NCBI GenBank assembly: GCA_945861065.1
Contig: CAMASI010000037.1
Coordinates: forward strand, 1-38,683
Source of the DNA: Klebsiella pneumoniae
GTDB taxonomy: Bacteria > Myxococcota_A > UBA796 > GCA-2862545
Direction of reading: 5' to 3'
DNA: 38,683 nucleotides
Shown here piece after piece: positions 32,189 to 38,683 of this stretch. The notes beneath the pieces were generated by a model. It made no database searches and had not been told where the DNA came from. It worked only from the letters and a program-made list of their open reading frames with translations. Within the stretch, counting starts at the first letter, position 1, and every line of letters starts with the position of its first letter. The translations under genes were made by a program, and so were the position numbers.

Positions 32189-33946
32189 ATGAACTTGATT
32201 GCCCTGCTCGCATGTGGTCACGAACCGGACAGTAGCGGTCCGCAAGGCGACGGCTTGCTGGATCACGGACCCCTGGATCCCTTTCCGACGTCCGCCCTCC
32301 TGAAAGACGGCCGGCTCGCGCTGGCCGACGACGCATGGCCCGAACTCGCCACGCCCTTGCCATTGCACACCCTGGCTTGGCGTTCCGGGTTCTCGCCAGC
32401 CCAACCTGCGGTCATCGGCCTCGCGGTGGACCCCGCCGATTTGCCAGGCCCCGACGCTCTCGTAACGGACGGGTCCGTGCGATTGTTCGACATCGACGAT
32501 GGCAACTGGCTGCCGGTGCTTGCCGAAGTCGATGCCTGGCCCGACGCCGTGGACCCGGTGCTGCTCGTTCGGCCCCTGACCGCATTGGCCAGCGGGCACG
32601 ACGTCGCGGTCGTCGTCACAACACGAGCCGCGCCCAGGCCAGACAGCTTCGATCCCGCCCGTCAGACCGACCTCATGGCCGCGCTCGCTTCCGCGGGCTT
32701 ACCCGAAGACGACGTTGCGCTCGCCTTTTCGTTTCCCATCGACGACCCGACCGGTCCCATTCGTGAGGCCATCGCCAACCGAGCCGCCTTAGACACGTGG
32801 ACGTTAGACCGCGTGCGAAACGCAGACGCGGGTGATGTCGTCGCACCACGCACCTGGCGAGCCGCAGAAGGGCGATTCGACGTCACCAGCTTCCTCATCG
32901 ACGGGAAAACGTTGGACCGGGATGACGCAGGCACCCTGCAACCCGTAGGGATCGACGACGCCCCCTTGTACGTTCACATTCCGACGTCTGTGGCTCATGC
33001 ACCCGCCGAGACGGCCCCCATCCTGATCTTCGGCCACGGAATCTTCGGACAACCCAGCGACTACCTGGATGATTTCGCCGACGCGGACGGTGTTCTCGCG
33101 CTGGCCGACGAACTGGGCGCCGTGGTCGTAGCCACCACCTGGCGGGGCCTGTCTGCCGACGAGCGCGCGGACGTCGTAGGCGTCGCCGCGGATTTCGGAC
33201 AGTTTCCGTTGGTGACCGATCGCCTCGTGCAGGCACAGGTGGACGTCGCCACCCTCCTCGACCTCGCACGCGGACCCCTCTTCGAAGCCCCGGAATTGCT
33301 CGGCGCAGAGGGACAAGTGCTCGCCGACCGCGACCGCGTCCTGTACTACGGAATTTCACTCGGCGGCATCGAAGGGGCCGTGTTCGCAGCGCAATCACAC
33401 CCGGTGGACCGAGTCGCGTTGCACGTCGGGGGAGCGATGTGGTCCACGCTGCTCGAGCGGTCCAGCGACTGGCCACTGTTTGAGTACCTCATGGTCGACG
33501 CCGTTGTAGAACCCAGCGACCGCCAACGTTTGTACGCCTTGTCCCAGTTGTGGTGGGACCCCGTGGACCCCCAATCCTGGACCGCGCCTCTCGAACAGGT
33601 CGACTTGCTGCTTCAGCTCTCCATCGGCGACGAGCAGGTGCGCAACCTGACCAGCGAGGCATTTGCCCGTTCCATCGGGCTTGATCAGCTCGCGCCCACC
33701 GTGTACGACGTGCCGGGGCTCCCGATTGTGACGAACGAAACGCTTCGCGGCTTCGTTCAATTCGACCCAGAGGTCGCCATCCCGCCCGAGACAAACCGCC
33801 CGGCCGCTGTCACGGGTGCCCATCAAGGGCCCCGATCTTGGTCCGGGACTCGCGCCCAGGTGCGCGCCTGGCTGCTGGGGGAGCCCATCGCACCCACCTG
33901 CGGCGTCGCGCCCTGCTCGGCCTCCAACCCCAACGGCGCAGGTTAA
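32189..33946 (+). CDS. Predicted lipoprotein of the alpha/beta-hydrolase fold
   Basis: A 585-residue protein with a very short lipoprotein signal (NLIALLAC, lipobox LLAC). Residues about 10-260 form an N-terminal domain without a known signature. The hydrolase part follows: ILIFGHGIFGQPSDYL is the oxyanion-hole loop and YYGISLGGIEGAVFA holds the nucleophile elbow G-I-S-L-G (Ser390). A His near the C-terminus in TGAHQGPRSW could complete the triad. The large size and surface anchoring suggest an extracellular esterase or lipase-like enzyme. The 95-base gap to divergent yceI must hold both promoters; I see no strong -10/-35 pair. Confidence 0.7.
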   Translation: MNLIALLACGHEPDSSGPQGDGLLDHGPLDPFPTSALLKDGRLALADDAWPELATPLPLHTLAWRSGFSPAQPAVIGLAVDPADLPGPDALVTDGSVRLFDIDDGNWLPVLAEVDAWPDAVDPVLLVRPLTALASGHDVAVVVTTRAAPRPDSFDPARQTDLMAALASAGLPEDDVALAFSFPIDDPTGPIREAIANRAALDTWTLDRVRNADAGDVVAPRTWRAAEGRFDVTSFLIDGKTLDRDDAGTLQPVGIDDAPLYVHIPTSVAHAPAETAPILIFGHGIFGQPSDYLDDFADADGVLALADELGAVVVATTWRGLSADERADVVGVAADFGQFPLVTDRLVQAQVDVATLLDLARGPLFEAPELLGAEGQVLADRDRVLYYGISLGGIEGAVFAAQSHPVDRVALHVGGAMWSTLLERSSDWPLFEYLMVDAVVEPSDRQRLYALSQLWWDPVDPQSWTAPLEQVDLLLQLSIGDEQVRNLTSEAFARSIGLDQLAPTVYDVPGLPIVTNETLRGFVQFDPEVAIPPETNRPAAVTGAHQGPRSWSGTRAQVRAWLLGEPIAPTCGVAPCSASNPNGAG

Positions 33947-33955
33947 GGTGACGTG

Positions 33956-34636
33956 ATGCGATTTCTCATTTTCCTGGCCGGATGCTCCGGAAGCGGGCTC
34001 GGAAAGGGCGGCGCCGGCGGCACAATCAGCGAGTGTTCGCTCGAATCGGGAAGCGGCGCGGACGCCGACGGCGACGGCGTGTGCGACCTCGATGACGATT
34101 GCGATGACGGCGACGACAACGTGGACGGCGACGACGACGGGCAAGCCGACGACTGCGACCCCTGCCCGGAGGACATTTTCGACGATTCCGACCTGGACGG
34201 CGTCTGTGACACCGACGACGTGTGCCCCGGCTTCCCGGATGCTGACCTCGACGGAGACGGCATCAAGGAGGCCTGCGGAGGCCATACCCTGACCGCCTCC
34301 ATGCACAATTTGGCAGATCCCACGAAAGTCACCTGGAAAATCGTCGTAGCCGACGACGACATTGACCTCGTGGACGACGGCGAGACGCTCGGCCAGGGCG
34401 GTTTCACCTCGGATGACCAGGTCCTCACCAAAGATGTCGTCGTCCCGGTGACAAGATGGATCTGTATCGAGCTGCTCAACACGGCCCCCGGGCCCGGTGG
34501 GGTTTCCGGCTACATCACCGACAACGATCGCCAGGTGGTCGATGAATACGGTGTGGAGGCGGGTGCGGTCCTGATCGACTTCTTCGACGGCTCCTGGTCC
34601 GAGGACTACTTCAAGTGCGCGGAAGTGACTGAGTAG
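33956..34636 (+). CDS. Asp-rich calcium-binding-type lipoprotein (thrombospondin type 3-like repeats)
   Basis: A 226-residue lipoprotein: RFLIFLAGC with lipobox LAGC at 7-10. Residues about 25-105 carry DxDxDG calcium-binding repeats with paired Cys (DADGDGVCDLDDDCDDGDD, SDLDGVCDTDDVCPG), like thrombospondin type 3 repeats on many myxobacterial surface proteins. The C-terminal part (about 110-226) is strand-rich with Cys and no known family. GTG 33953 is an alternative start. It ends in TAG overlapping the DNMT2-like gene's GTG by one base. Confidence 0.75.
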   Translation: MRFLIFLAGCSGSGLGKGGAGGTISECSLESGSGADADGDGVCDLDDDCDDGDDNVDGDDDGQADDCDPCPEDIFDDSDLDGVCDTDDVCPGFPDADLDGDGIKEACGGHTLTASMHNLADPTKVTWKIVVADDDIDLVDDGETLGQGGFTSDDQVLTKDVVVPVTRWICIELLNTAPGPGGVSGYITDNDRQVVDEYGVEAGAVLIDFFDGSWSEDYFKCAEVTE

Positions 34637-35538
34637 TGGTGGATCTGAGCGCCGGTCCCCTCCGCATTGTTGAGTTGTTTAGTGGGGTCGGCGGTGTCAG
34701 TGCCGCCGTCCAGGGCACTTCTGCCGTCGTCGTTGCGGCGGTCGATACCGACGAGGCTGCAAACAGGGTCCACGCAACAAACTGGCCCGCGCCCGTGGTG
34801 TGCCGGAACTTGTCTGGACGCAAGCTCGATTTCCTTCCGGCCGCAGACCTGTGGTGGATGAGCCCACCTTGCCAACCCTTTACGGTCCGCGGCAAACAAC
34901 GGGACGTCATGGACCCCCGATGCCGGCCGTTGTTGCGCATGTTGGAGGCGCTTGCAGACGTGCATCCTACCTGGGTCGCGCTGGAAAACGTGCCAGGATT
35001 CTCGGGCTCGCTCGCCTACGACGCGCTTCGTGACACGCTGCGCAAAGGCGGCTGGCAGACGGTCGAGGGGGAACTCTGTCCGAGCGACTTTGGTTTGCCG
35101 AATATCCGCCGTCGTTGGTACCTGTTGGCCGGTCCTCGGCCGCCCCGGTGGCCCAATCCCGCGCGGATGCCACGCACACCCATCCGGGCCTTCTTAGATT
35201 CTCAACCGGATCCGGAGCTGACGCTATCCCCGACGCTGGTCTCGTCCTACGCGAAAGCGCTGCCGTTTTCCAACCCAGACGACACCGATACCTGCTGCTT
35301 TACGAGCGCGTATGGCAGTAGTCCGGTGTACTGCGGGTCGTACCTCCGCGACGAGATCCTCGGACCTCGCCGGTTTTCTCCGATCGAAATCGCCCGACTC
35401 CTCGGTTTTCCGAAGACATTTCGTTTTCCGGAGGGCATCAGTCTTCGAAAACAGTGGTCCCTGATCGGAAACAGCCTCAGCGTCCCCGTCGTCGGTGCCC
35501 TGCTCGAGGACGCAATTTCATGGCAAGAGGCCTTGTAG
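34636..35538 (+). CDS. DNMT2/TRDMT1-like tRNA (cytosine-5) methyltransferase
   Basis: A 300-residue S-adenosylmethionine-dependent C5 methyltransferase. Motif I FSGVGG (15-20), motif IV PPCQPFT with catalytic Cys79, GKQRDVMDPR directly after it, motif VI ENVP (117-120), motif VIII IRRRWYLL and motif X GNSLSVPVV (278-286). Three traits mark the DNMT2 family rather than a restriction enzyme: the CFTxxY signature (221-226), RRFSPIEIARLLGFPKTFRFP before motif X (human TRDMT1 has RYFTPKEIANLLGFPPEFGFP-like sequence), and the small size. DNMT2 methylates C38 of certain tRNAs; the Geobacter homologue acts on tRNA-Glu. No restriction gene lies nearby. GTG 34636 or 34639 starts it. Confidence 0.88.
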   Translation: MVDLSAGPLRIVELFSGVGGVSAAVQGTSAVVVAAVDTDEAANRVHATNWPAPVVCRNLSGRKLDFLPAADLWWMSPPCQPFTVRGKQRDVMDPRCRPLLRMLEALADVHPTWVALENVPGFSGSLAYDALRDTLRKGGWQTVEGELCPSDFGLPNIRRRWYLLAGPRPPRWPNPARMPRTPIRAFLDSQPDPELTLSPTLVSSYAKALPFSNPDDTDTCCFTSAYGSSPVYCGSYLRDEILGPRRFSPIEIARLLGFPKTFRFPEGISLRKQWSLIGNSLSVPVVGALLEDAISWQEAL

Positions 35539-35592
35539 CGCGCAGCATTGTTGGGTACATTTGCATTCCGCCTTCCACCCCCGAATCCCCCT

Positions 35593-36519
35593 ATGAATTC
35601 CAAGATTCGTCTGGCCGCCCTCGGCCTGCCTCTACTGCTCGTCGCTGCCCTGCACCTACCCCGCAGTCCCGGCTTGATTCCGTACCCCGACCCTCAGGAA
35701 TGGGCGCCACCCTTGTGGCATCCCGACCCGGAAGCGTTGCTCGTCCTGCCTGCGCTCGACGCGCTCGCACCCGACGGCCTCCGCACAATTCGAAGCAAGT
35801 CGGGCATCCTCGCAGATCTCGACGCCGGTACAGTCTTGTGGGCGCGCGACGCTGACACACCCCGTCCTGTTGCGTCCATCACGAAAATCGTTTCCGCACT
35901 CGCGCTGGCCTCCTTCGGCGCCAACCTCGAACAAACGCTGTGCGTCGATGCGCAATTGTGGACGGCACGGCCCGGAGCGTCATCGCGGTTCGAGACGGGA
36001 AGTTGCCACAGCGGCTGGGACTTTCTTGGTGCGGCCCTGGTGGGCTCGGACAACCGGGGCGCCTGGGCGCTGCCCCGCTTGGCGGACCGGACAACCGCGG
36101 ACTTCGTGGCCCAAATGAAAGAGGTTTCTGCGGATTTGCGGATGGAGACCGCTGCATGGGTCGATCCCACCGGAATAGAAGACGAGGACATCGCCAGCCC
36201 GCGGGATGTGCTCAAAGCTATTGTGGCTGTCGCCTCCCACCCAACCCTCTCCTATGCCACCTCAGCACCCCAATGGGCCCTGTGGAATGAGGTCCACCCG
36301 AGGCTCGTTTCGACCACCAATCGGTTGTCCGACGCGTACGACTTCAAAGCGGCAAAGACCGGGTACACCGACGCTGCGCGGTACTGCTTCACCGGCGTCG
36401 TCGAACATGAAGGCCATCGACTCGCATTCGCCCTCCTCGGCGCGCCGACCGAATCTGCACGATTTGCCGATGCCGAGGCGCTCGTTCGCTGGGCCACCGA
36501 AGGTCGAGACCTGCCTTAG
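35593..36519 (+). CDS. S11-family D-alanyl-D-alanine carboxypeptidase (penicillin-binding protein)
   Basis: Removes the terminal D-Ala of peptidoglycan peptides in the periplasm (308 residues). The N-terminal helix KIRLAALGLPLLLVAALHL is an anchor or signal. Catalytic motifs: S95-x-x-K98 (SITK), S152-D-N154 and K255-T-G257 (KTGYTDAARYCF). There is no long C-terminal domain as in DacA. ATG 35593 is chosen because a signal-like helix follows; no clear ribosome-binding site is seen. It lies between the DNMT2-like gene and glnS on the same strand. Confidence 0.85.
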   Translation: MNSKIRLAALGLPLLLVAALHLPRSPGLIPYPDPQEWAPPLWHPDPEALLVLPALDALAPDGLRTIRSKSGILADLDAGTVLWARDADTPRPVASITKIVSALALASFGANLEQTLCVDAQLWTARPGASSRFETGSCHSGWDFLGAALVGSDNRGAWALPRLADRTTADFVAQMKEVSADLRMETAAWVDPTGIEDEDIASPRDVLKAIVAVASHPTLSYATSAPQWALWNEVHPRLVSTTNRLSDAYDFKAAKTGYTDAARYCFTGVVEHEGHRLAFALLGAPTESARFADAEALVRWATEGRDLP

Positions 36520-36569
36520 TTGGTCGTGACCGCAACCCCGGGGTAGGCGCCAGCGTGCCGGAGACCCTG

Positions 36570-38683
36570 ATGCGCGACGCCACCGACCGCGGACACTTCC
36601 TCCGCCAGATCGTTGCAGACGACGTCGCAAACGGCCGCCACGTGCGAATCGTCACGCGATTCCCACCAGAACCCAATGGGTACCTCCACATCGGCCACTG
36701 CAAGTCCATTTGCCTCAACTTTGGACTTGCGTCCGAGTTTGGAGGCGTGACCAACCTTCGTATGGACGACACGAACCCGCTCAAAGAAGACGAAGAATAC
36801 GTCGAAGGAATTGCGGAGGACGTGGCGTGGCTGGGTTTCTCCTGGGCCGGTAGTTTCCACGCCTCCGATTATTTCGAACAAATGTACCTGTGGGCGGAAC
36901 ACCTCGTCGTCGCGGGCCACGCTTACGTCTGCCACCAGACCGAAGAAGAAATGAGGGCTGGGCGGGGAACGGTCACCGTCCATGGCACATCAAGTCCGTT
37001 CCGAAATCGACCGGCATCGGAAAGCCTCGACCTGTTGCGCCGCATGCGCGCTGGTGAGTTTCCCGACGGCGCAGCCACCTTGCGCGCGCGGGCCGACATG
37101 GCCAGCCCCAACATGAAAATGCGGGACCCGCCGCTGTACCGAATCCGACACGCGCGCCATCACCGCACCGGCGACACGTGGTGTGTGTACCCAATGTACG
37201 ACTACGCGCACCCGCTGTCCGACGCCATCGAGGGCGTCACACACTCGGTGTGCACCTTGGAGTTCGAAAACAACCGCGAATTGTACGACTGGGTCATCGC
37301 GCATTGCCCGGTCCCACACAAACCGCGGCAATACGAGTTTGCCCGCCTTTCCCTACAGTCGACGATGATGTCCAAGCGGCGGCTGCTCAACCTCGTGCAA
37401 GAGGGGCTCGTGACGGGCTGGGACGACCCTCGAATGCCCACTATCGCTGGTCTGCGGCGCAGAGGCGTTCGGGCCAACGCGCTAAGGGAATTCGCAGAAC
37501 GCGTTGGCGTCGCCCGCGCCGCAAACCTCGTGAGCATGGACCTACTTGACACCGCCATCCGCGAGGACTTGGAGCCGTTTGCGCGTCGTGGACTCGCGGT
37601 CCTCCGTCCGCTACCCATCGAAGTGGTCAATTGGCCCGAGAACGAAGTTCAGGCGTTCGAAACACCGTGGGGCCCCGAGGGGTTTGACAACGGAAGCCGA
37701 ACAATTCCCTTTGGTCGGCAGGTCTTCATCGAGCGGGAGGATTTTCAAGCCGAGCCAGAGGAGGGTTTCCGACGCCTTGCACCCGGTCGGACCGTGCGCC
37801 TCCGCCATGCCTTTGTGATTACCTGCACCGACGTGCTGTACGACGACGCCGGAAACGTCAGCGGGTTGCGCGCGACTGCCGACCTCAGCTCTCGCGGAGC
37901 CCCGGCCAAGGCAAGCGCGACGCTGCATTGGGTCTGTGCCGCACGCGCCGTCCGCCTCCAAACCCGGTTGTTCGAACGCCTGTTTTCCGTGGATCGGCCC
38001 GACGCGGAGCCTGATTTCCGCACGGTTCTAAATCCGAAGTCACGAACCGACATCGAGGCGTGGGCCGAACCCGCTTTGCTTTCGCTCGCGCCCGGAGACC
38101 ACGTCCAGCTCGAACGCCTGGGTTTCTTCTTCTGCGACCCCACCGACAGCCGAACCGGCGCCCCGGTATTGAACCGTGTCACGACGCTGAGGGACAGTTT
38201 CCCCAAGTCGGTGGTCCGGGCGCCACCTCCCCCCGCCAGCGCCCCCATTGTCGCCGTGAAGGCCAAAGCACCCGATCCGTTGGCCCAACCGTGGCTCGAC
38301 CGCGGCGTGGGCGACGAAGAGGGCCGGGTTCTCGCACATGACCCAAACCTCGCCGCGCTGTTCGAAGAGGCATTCGCCACATTCGCGGATGCGCAGTCGC
38401 TGGGCGCCTTCTTGGTCCATCACGCACGTTCAGCGCTCAAAGACGGTGTCCTATTGAACACCCACCGCGTCGGCACAATCGCCAAACGCCTCGCCCAAAA
38501 TGTCATCAACGGGCGAGGTGCCGACGTCCTGCTACGGTCCGAAGGCGACGTCGACGCCGACATCGACGCTCTAAACCTTCGAATCATTACAGACGAGGGC
38601 GCCCTCTGGGCGTTCGTACTCGCGTCTTTTGCAGCGTTCCCCGACAAAGAAGCGGCGCTCCGTTCCGGGAAGACAGGCCTTCA
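36570..38683 (+). CDS. glnS: Glutaminyl-tRNA synthetase with C-terminal YqeY-like domain (partial, runs off the window)
   Basis: Charges tRNA-Gln with glutamine (class I synthetase); 704 codons are visible. FPPEPNGYLHIGHCKSI holds the HIGH motif (40-43), DDTNPLKEDEEYVEGI follows, and MMSKR (266-270) is the KMSKS loop. The anticodon-binding beta-barrel region ends near LRDSFPKS (about 550). A Pro-rich linker then leads to a YqeY/GatB-tail-type domain (FLVHHARSALKDGVLL, TDEGALWAFV, FPDKEAALRSGKTGL), as known in Deinococcus GlnRS. ATG 36570 has GGAG about 7 bases upstream; GTG 36555 is possible. The stop lies beyond the window. Confidence 0.95.
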   Translation, partial: MRDATDRGHFLRQIVADDVANGRHVRIVTRFPPEPNGYLHIGHCKSICLNFGLASEFGGVTNLRMDDTNPLKEDEEYVEGIAEDVAWLGFSWAGSFHASDYFEQMYLWAEHLVVAGHAYVCHQTEEEMRAGRGTVTVHGTSSPFRNRPASESLDLLRRMRAGEFPDGAATLRARADMASPNMKMRDPPLYRIRHARHHRTGDTWCVYPMYDYAHPLSDAIEGVTHSVCTLEFENNRELYDWVIAHCPVPHKPRQYEFARLSLQSTMMSKRRLLNLVQEGLVTGWDDPRMPTIAGLRRRGVRANALREFAERVGVARAANLVSMDLLDTAIREDLEPFARRGLAVLRPLPIEVVNWPENEVQAFETPWGPEGFDNGSRTIPFGRQVFIEREDFQAEPEEGFRRLAPGRTVRLRHAFVITCTDVLYDDAGNVSGLRATADLSSRGAPAKASATLHWVCAARAVRLQTRLFERLFSVDRPDAEPDFRTVLNPKSRTDIEAWAEPALLSLAPGDHVQLERLGFFFCDPTDSRTGAPVLNRVTTLRDSFPKSVVRAPPPPASAPIVAVKAKAPDPLAQPWLDRGVGDEEGRVLAHDPNLAALFEEAFATFADAQSLGAFLVHHARSALKDGVLLNTHRVGTIAKRLAQNVINGRGADVLLRSEGDVDADIDALNLRIITDEGALWAFVLASFAAFPDKEAALRSGKTGL

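Noticed and set aside
34636..35538. Orphan restriction-modification methylase
   Set aside because: The CFT signature, DNMT2-like flanks and lack of a variable target-recognition region or endonuclease gene favour a tRNA enzyme.
1..38683. CRISPR arrays, prophage genes, transposases, biosynthetic clusters or antiphage systems
   Set aside because: No regularly spaced repeats, integrase, transposase, capsid, polyketide or known defence genes were seen.

Overview
The window is a GC-rich, gene-dense piece of a Gram-negative chromosome. The content fits a Myxococcota-like (former Deltaproteobacteria) lineage: a very large TPR protein, many lipoproteins, a plant-type glutamate-cysteine ligase, an Mla/MCE operon whose MCE protein has a beta-rich tail, an IF-3 with a long acidic C-terminal tail (compare Dsg of Myxococcus xanthus), a bacterial DNMT2 homologue (known from Geobacter) and a GlnRS with a YqeY-like tail. 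This placement is inference; no rRNA is present.

Layout. 1-4300: the edge of a possible small repeat element, gshA (-), a thioredoxin-like protein coupled to a trypsin-like protease that appears to start at CTG (+), a PlsC-type acyltransferase (-) and tRNA-Thr(CGT) (-). 4294-8794: an operon of a secreted beta-barrel candidate, mlaE, mlaF and an MCE protein. 8872-14133: a 1753-residue TPR protein. 14134-16021 (-): an ECF sigma factor, zinc-finger anti-sigma factor and bactofilin-like membrane protein joined by two ATGA overlaps. 16066-26854 (+): an uncharacterised TPR/membrane protein, grpE, a DUF4340 protein, a Slt-type lytic transglycosylase, a truncated globin, dnaE, a small secreted protein and lipB. 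26891-29319 (+): tRNA-Val, infC-rpmI-rplT, a lipoprotein, a MerR regulator and tRNA-Pro. 29320-30704: an accessory patch with a broken four-helix-bundle gene between inverted hexanucleotide repeats, an M15 peptidase and a 221-bp inverted-repeat element. 30705-32093 (-): a membrane protein and a YceI protein. 32189-38683 (+): an alpha/beta-hydrolase lipoprotein, an Asp-rich calcium-binding-type lipoprotein, the DNMT2-like tRNA methyltransferase, an S11 D,D-carboxypeptidase and glnS, which runs off the end.

How it works together. Much of the window serves the cell envelope (lipid transport, peptidoglycan turnover, envelope-stress-type sigma control, surface lipoproteins). A second theme is translation: IF-3, L35, L20, three tRNAs, GlnRS and a probable tRNA C38 methyltransferase. 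Gene starts are tightly coupled: at least nine junctions use a four-base NTGA stop/start overlap, with A, C, G and T all used as the first base.

Most noteworthy: the DNMT2 homologue (34636-35538), the CTG-initiated protease (2407), the IF-3 acidic tail, the degenerate four-helix-bundle cassette (29411-29743) and the 221-bp structured repeat (30466-30686).
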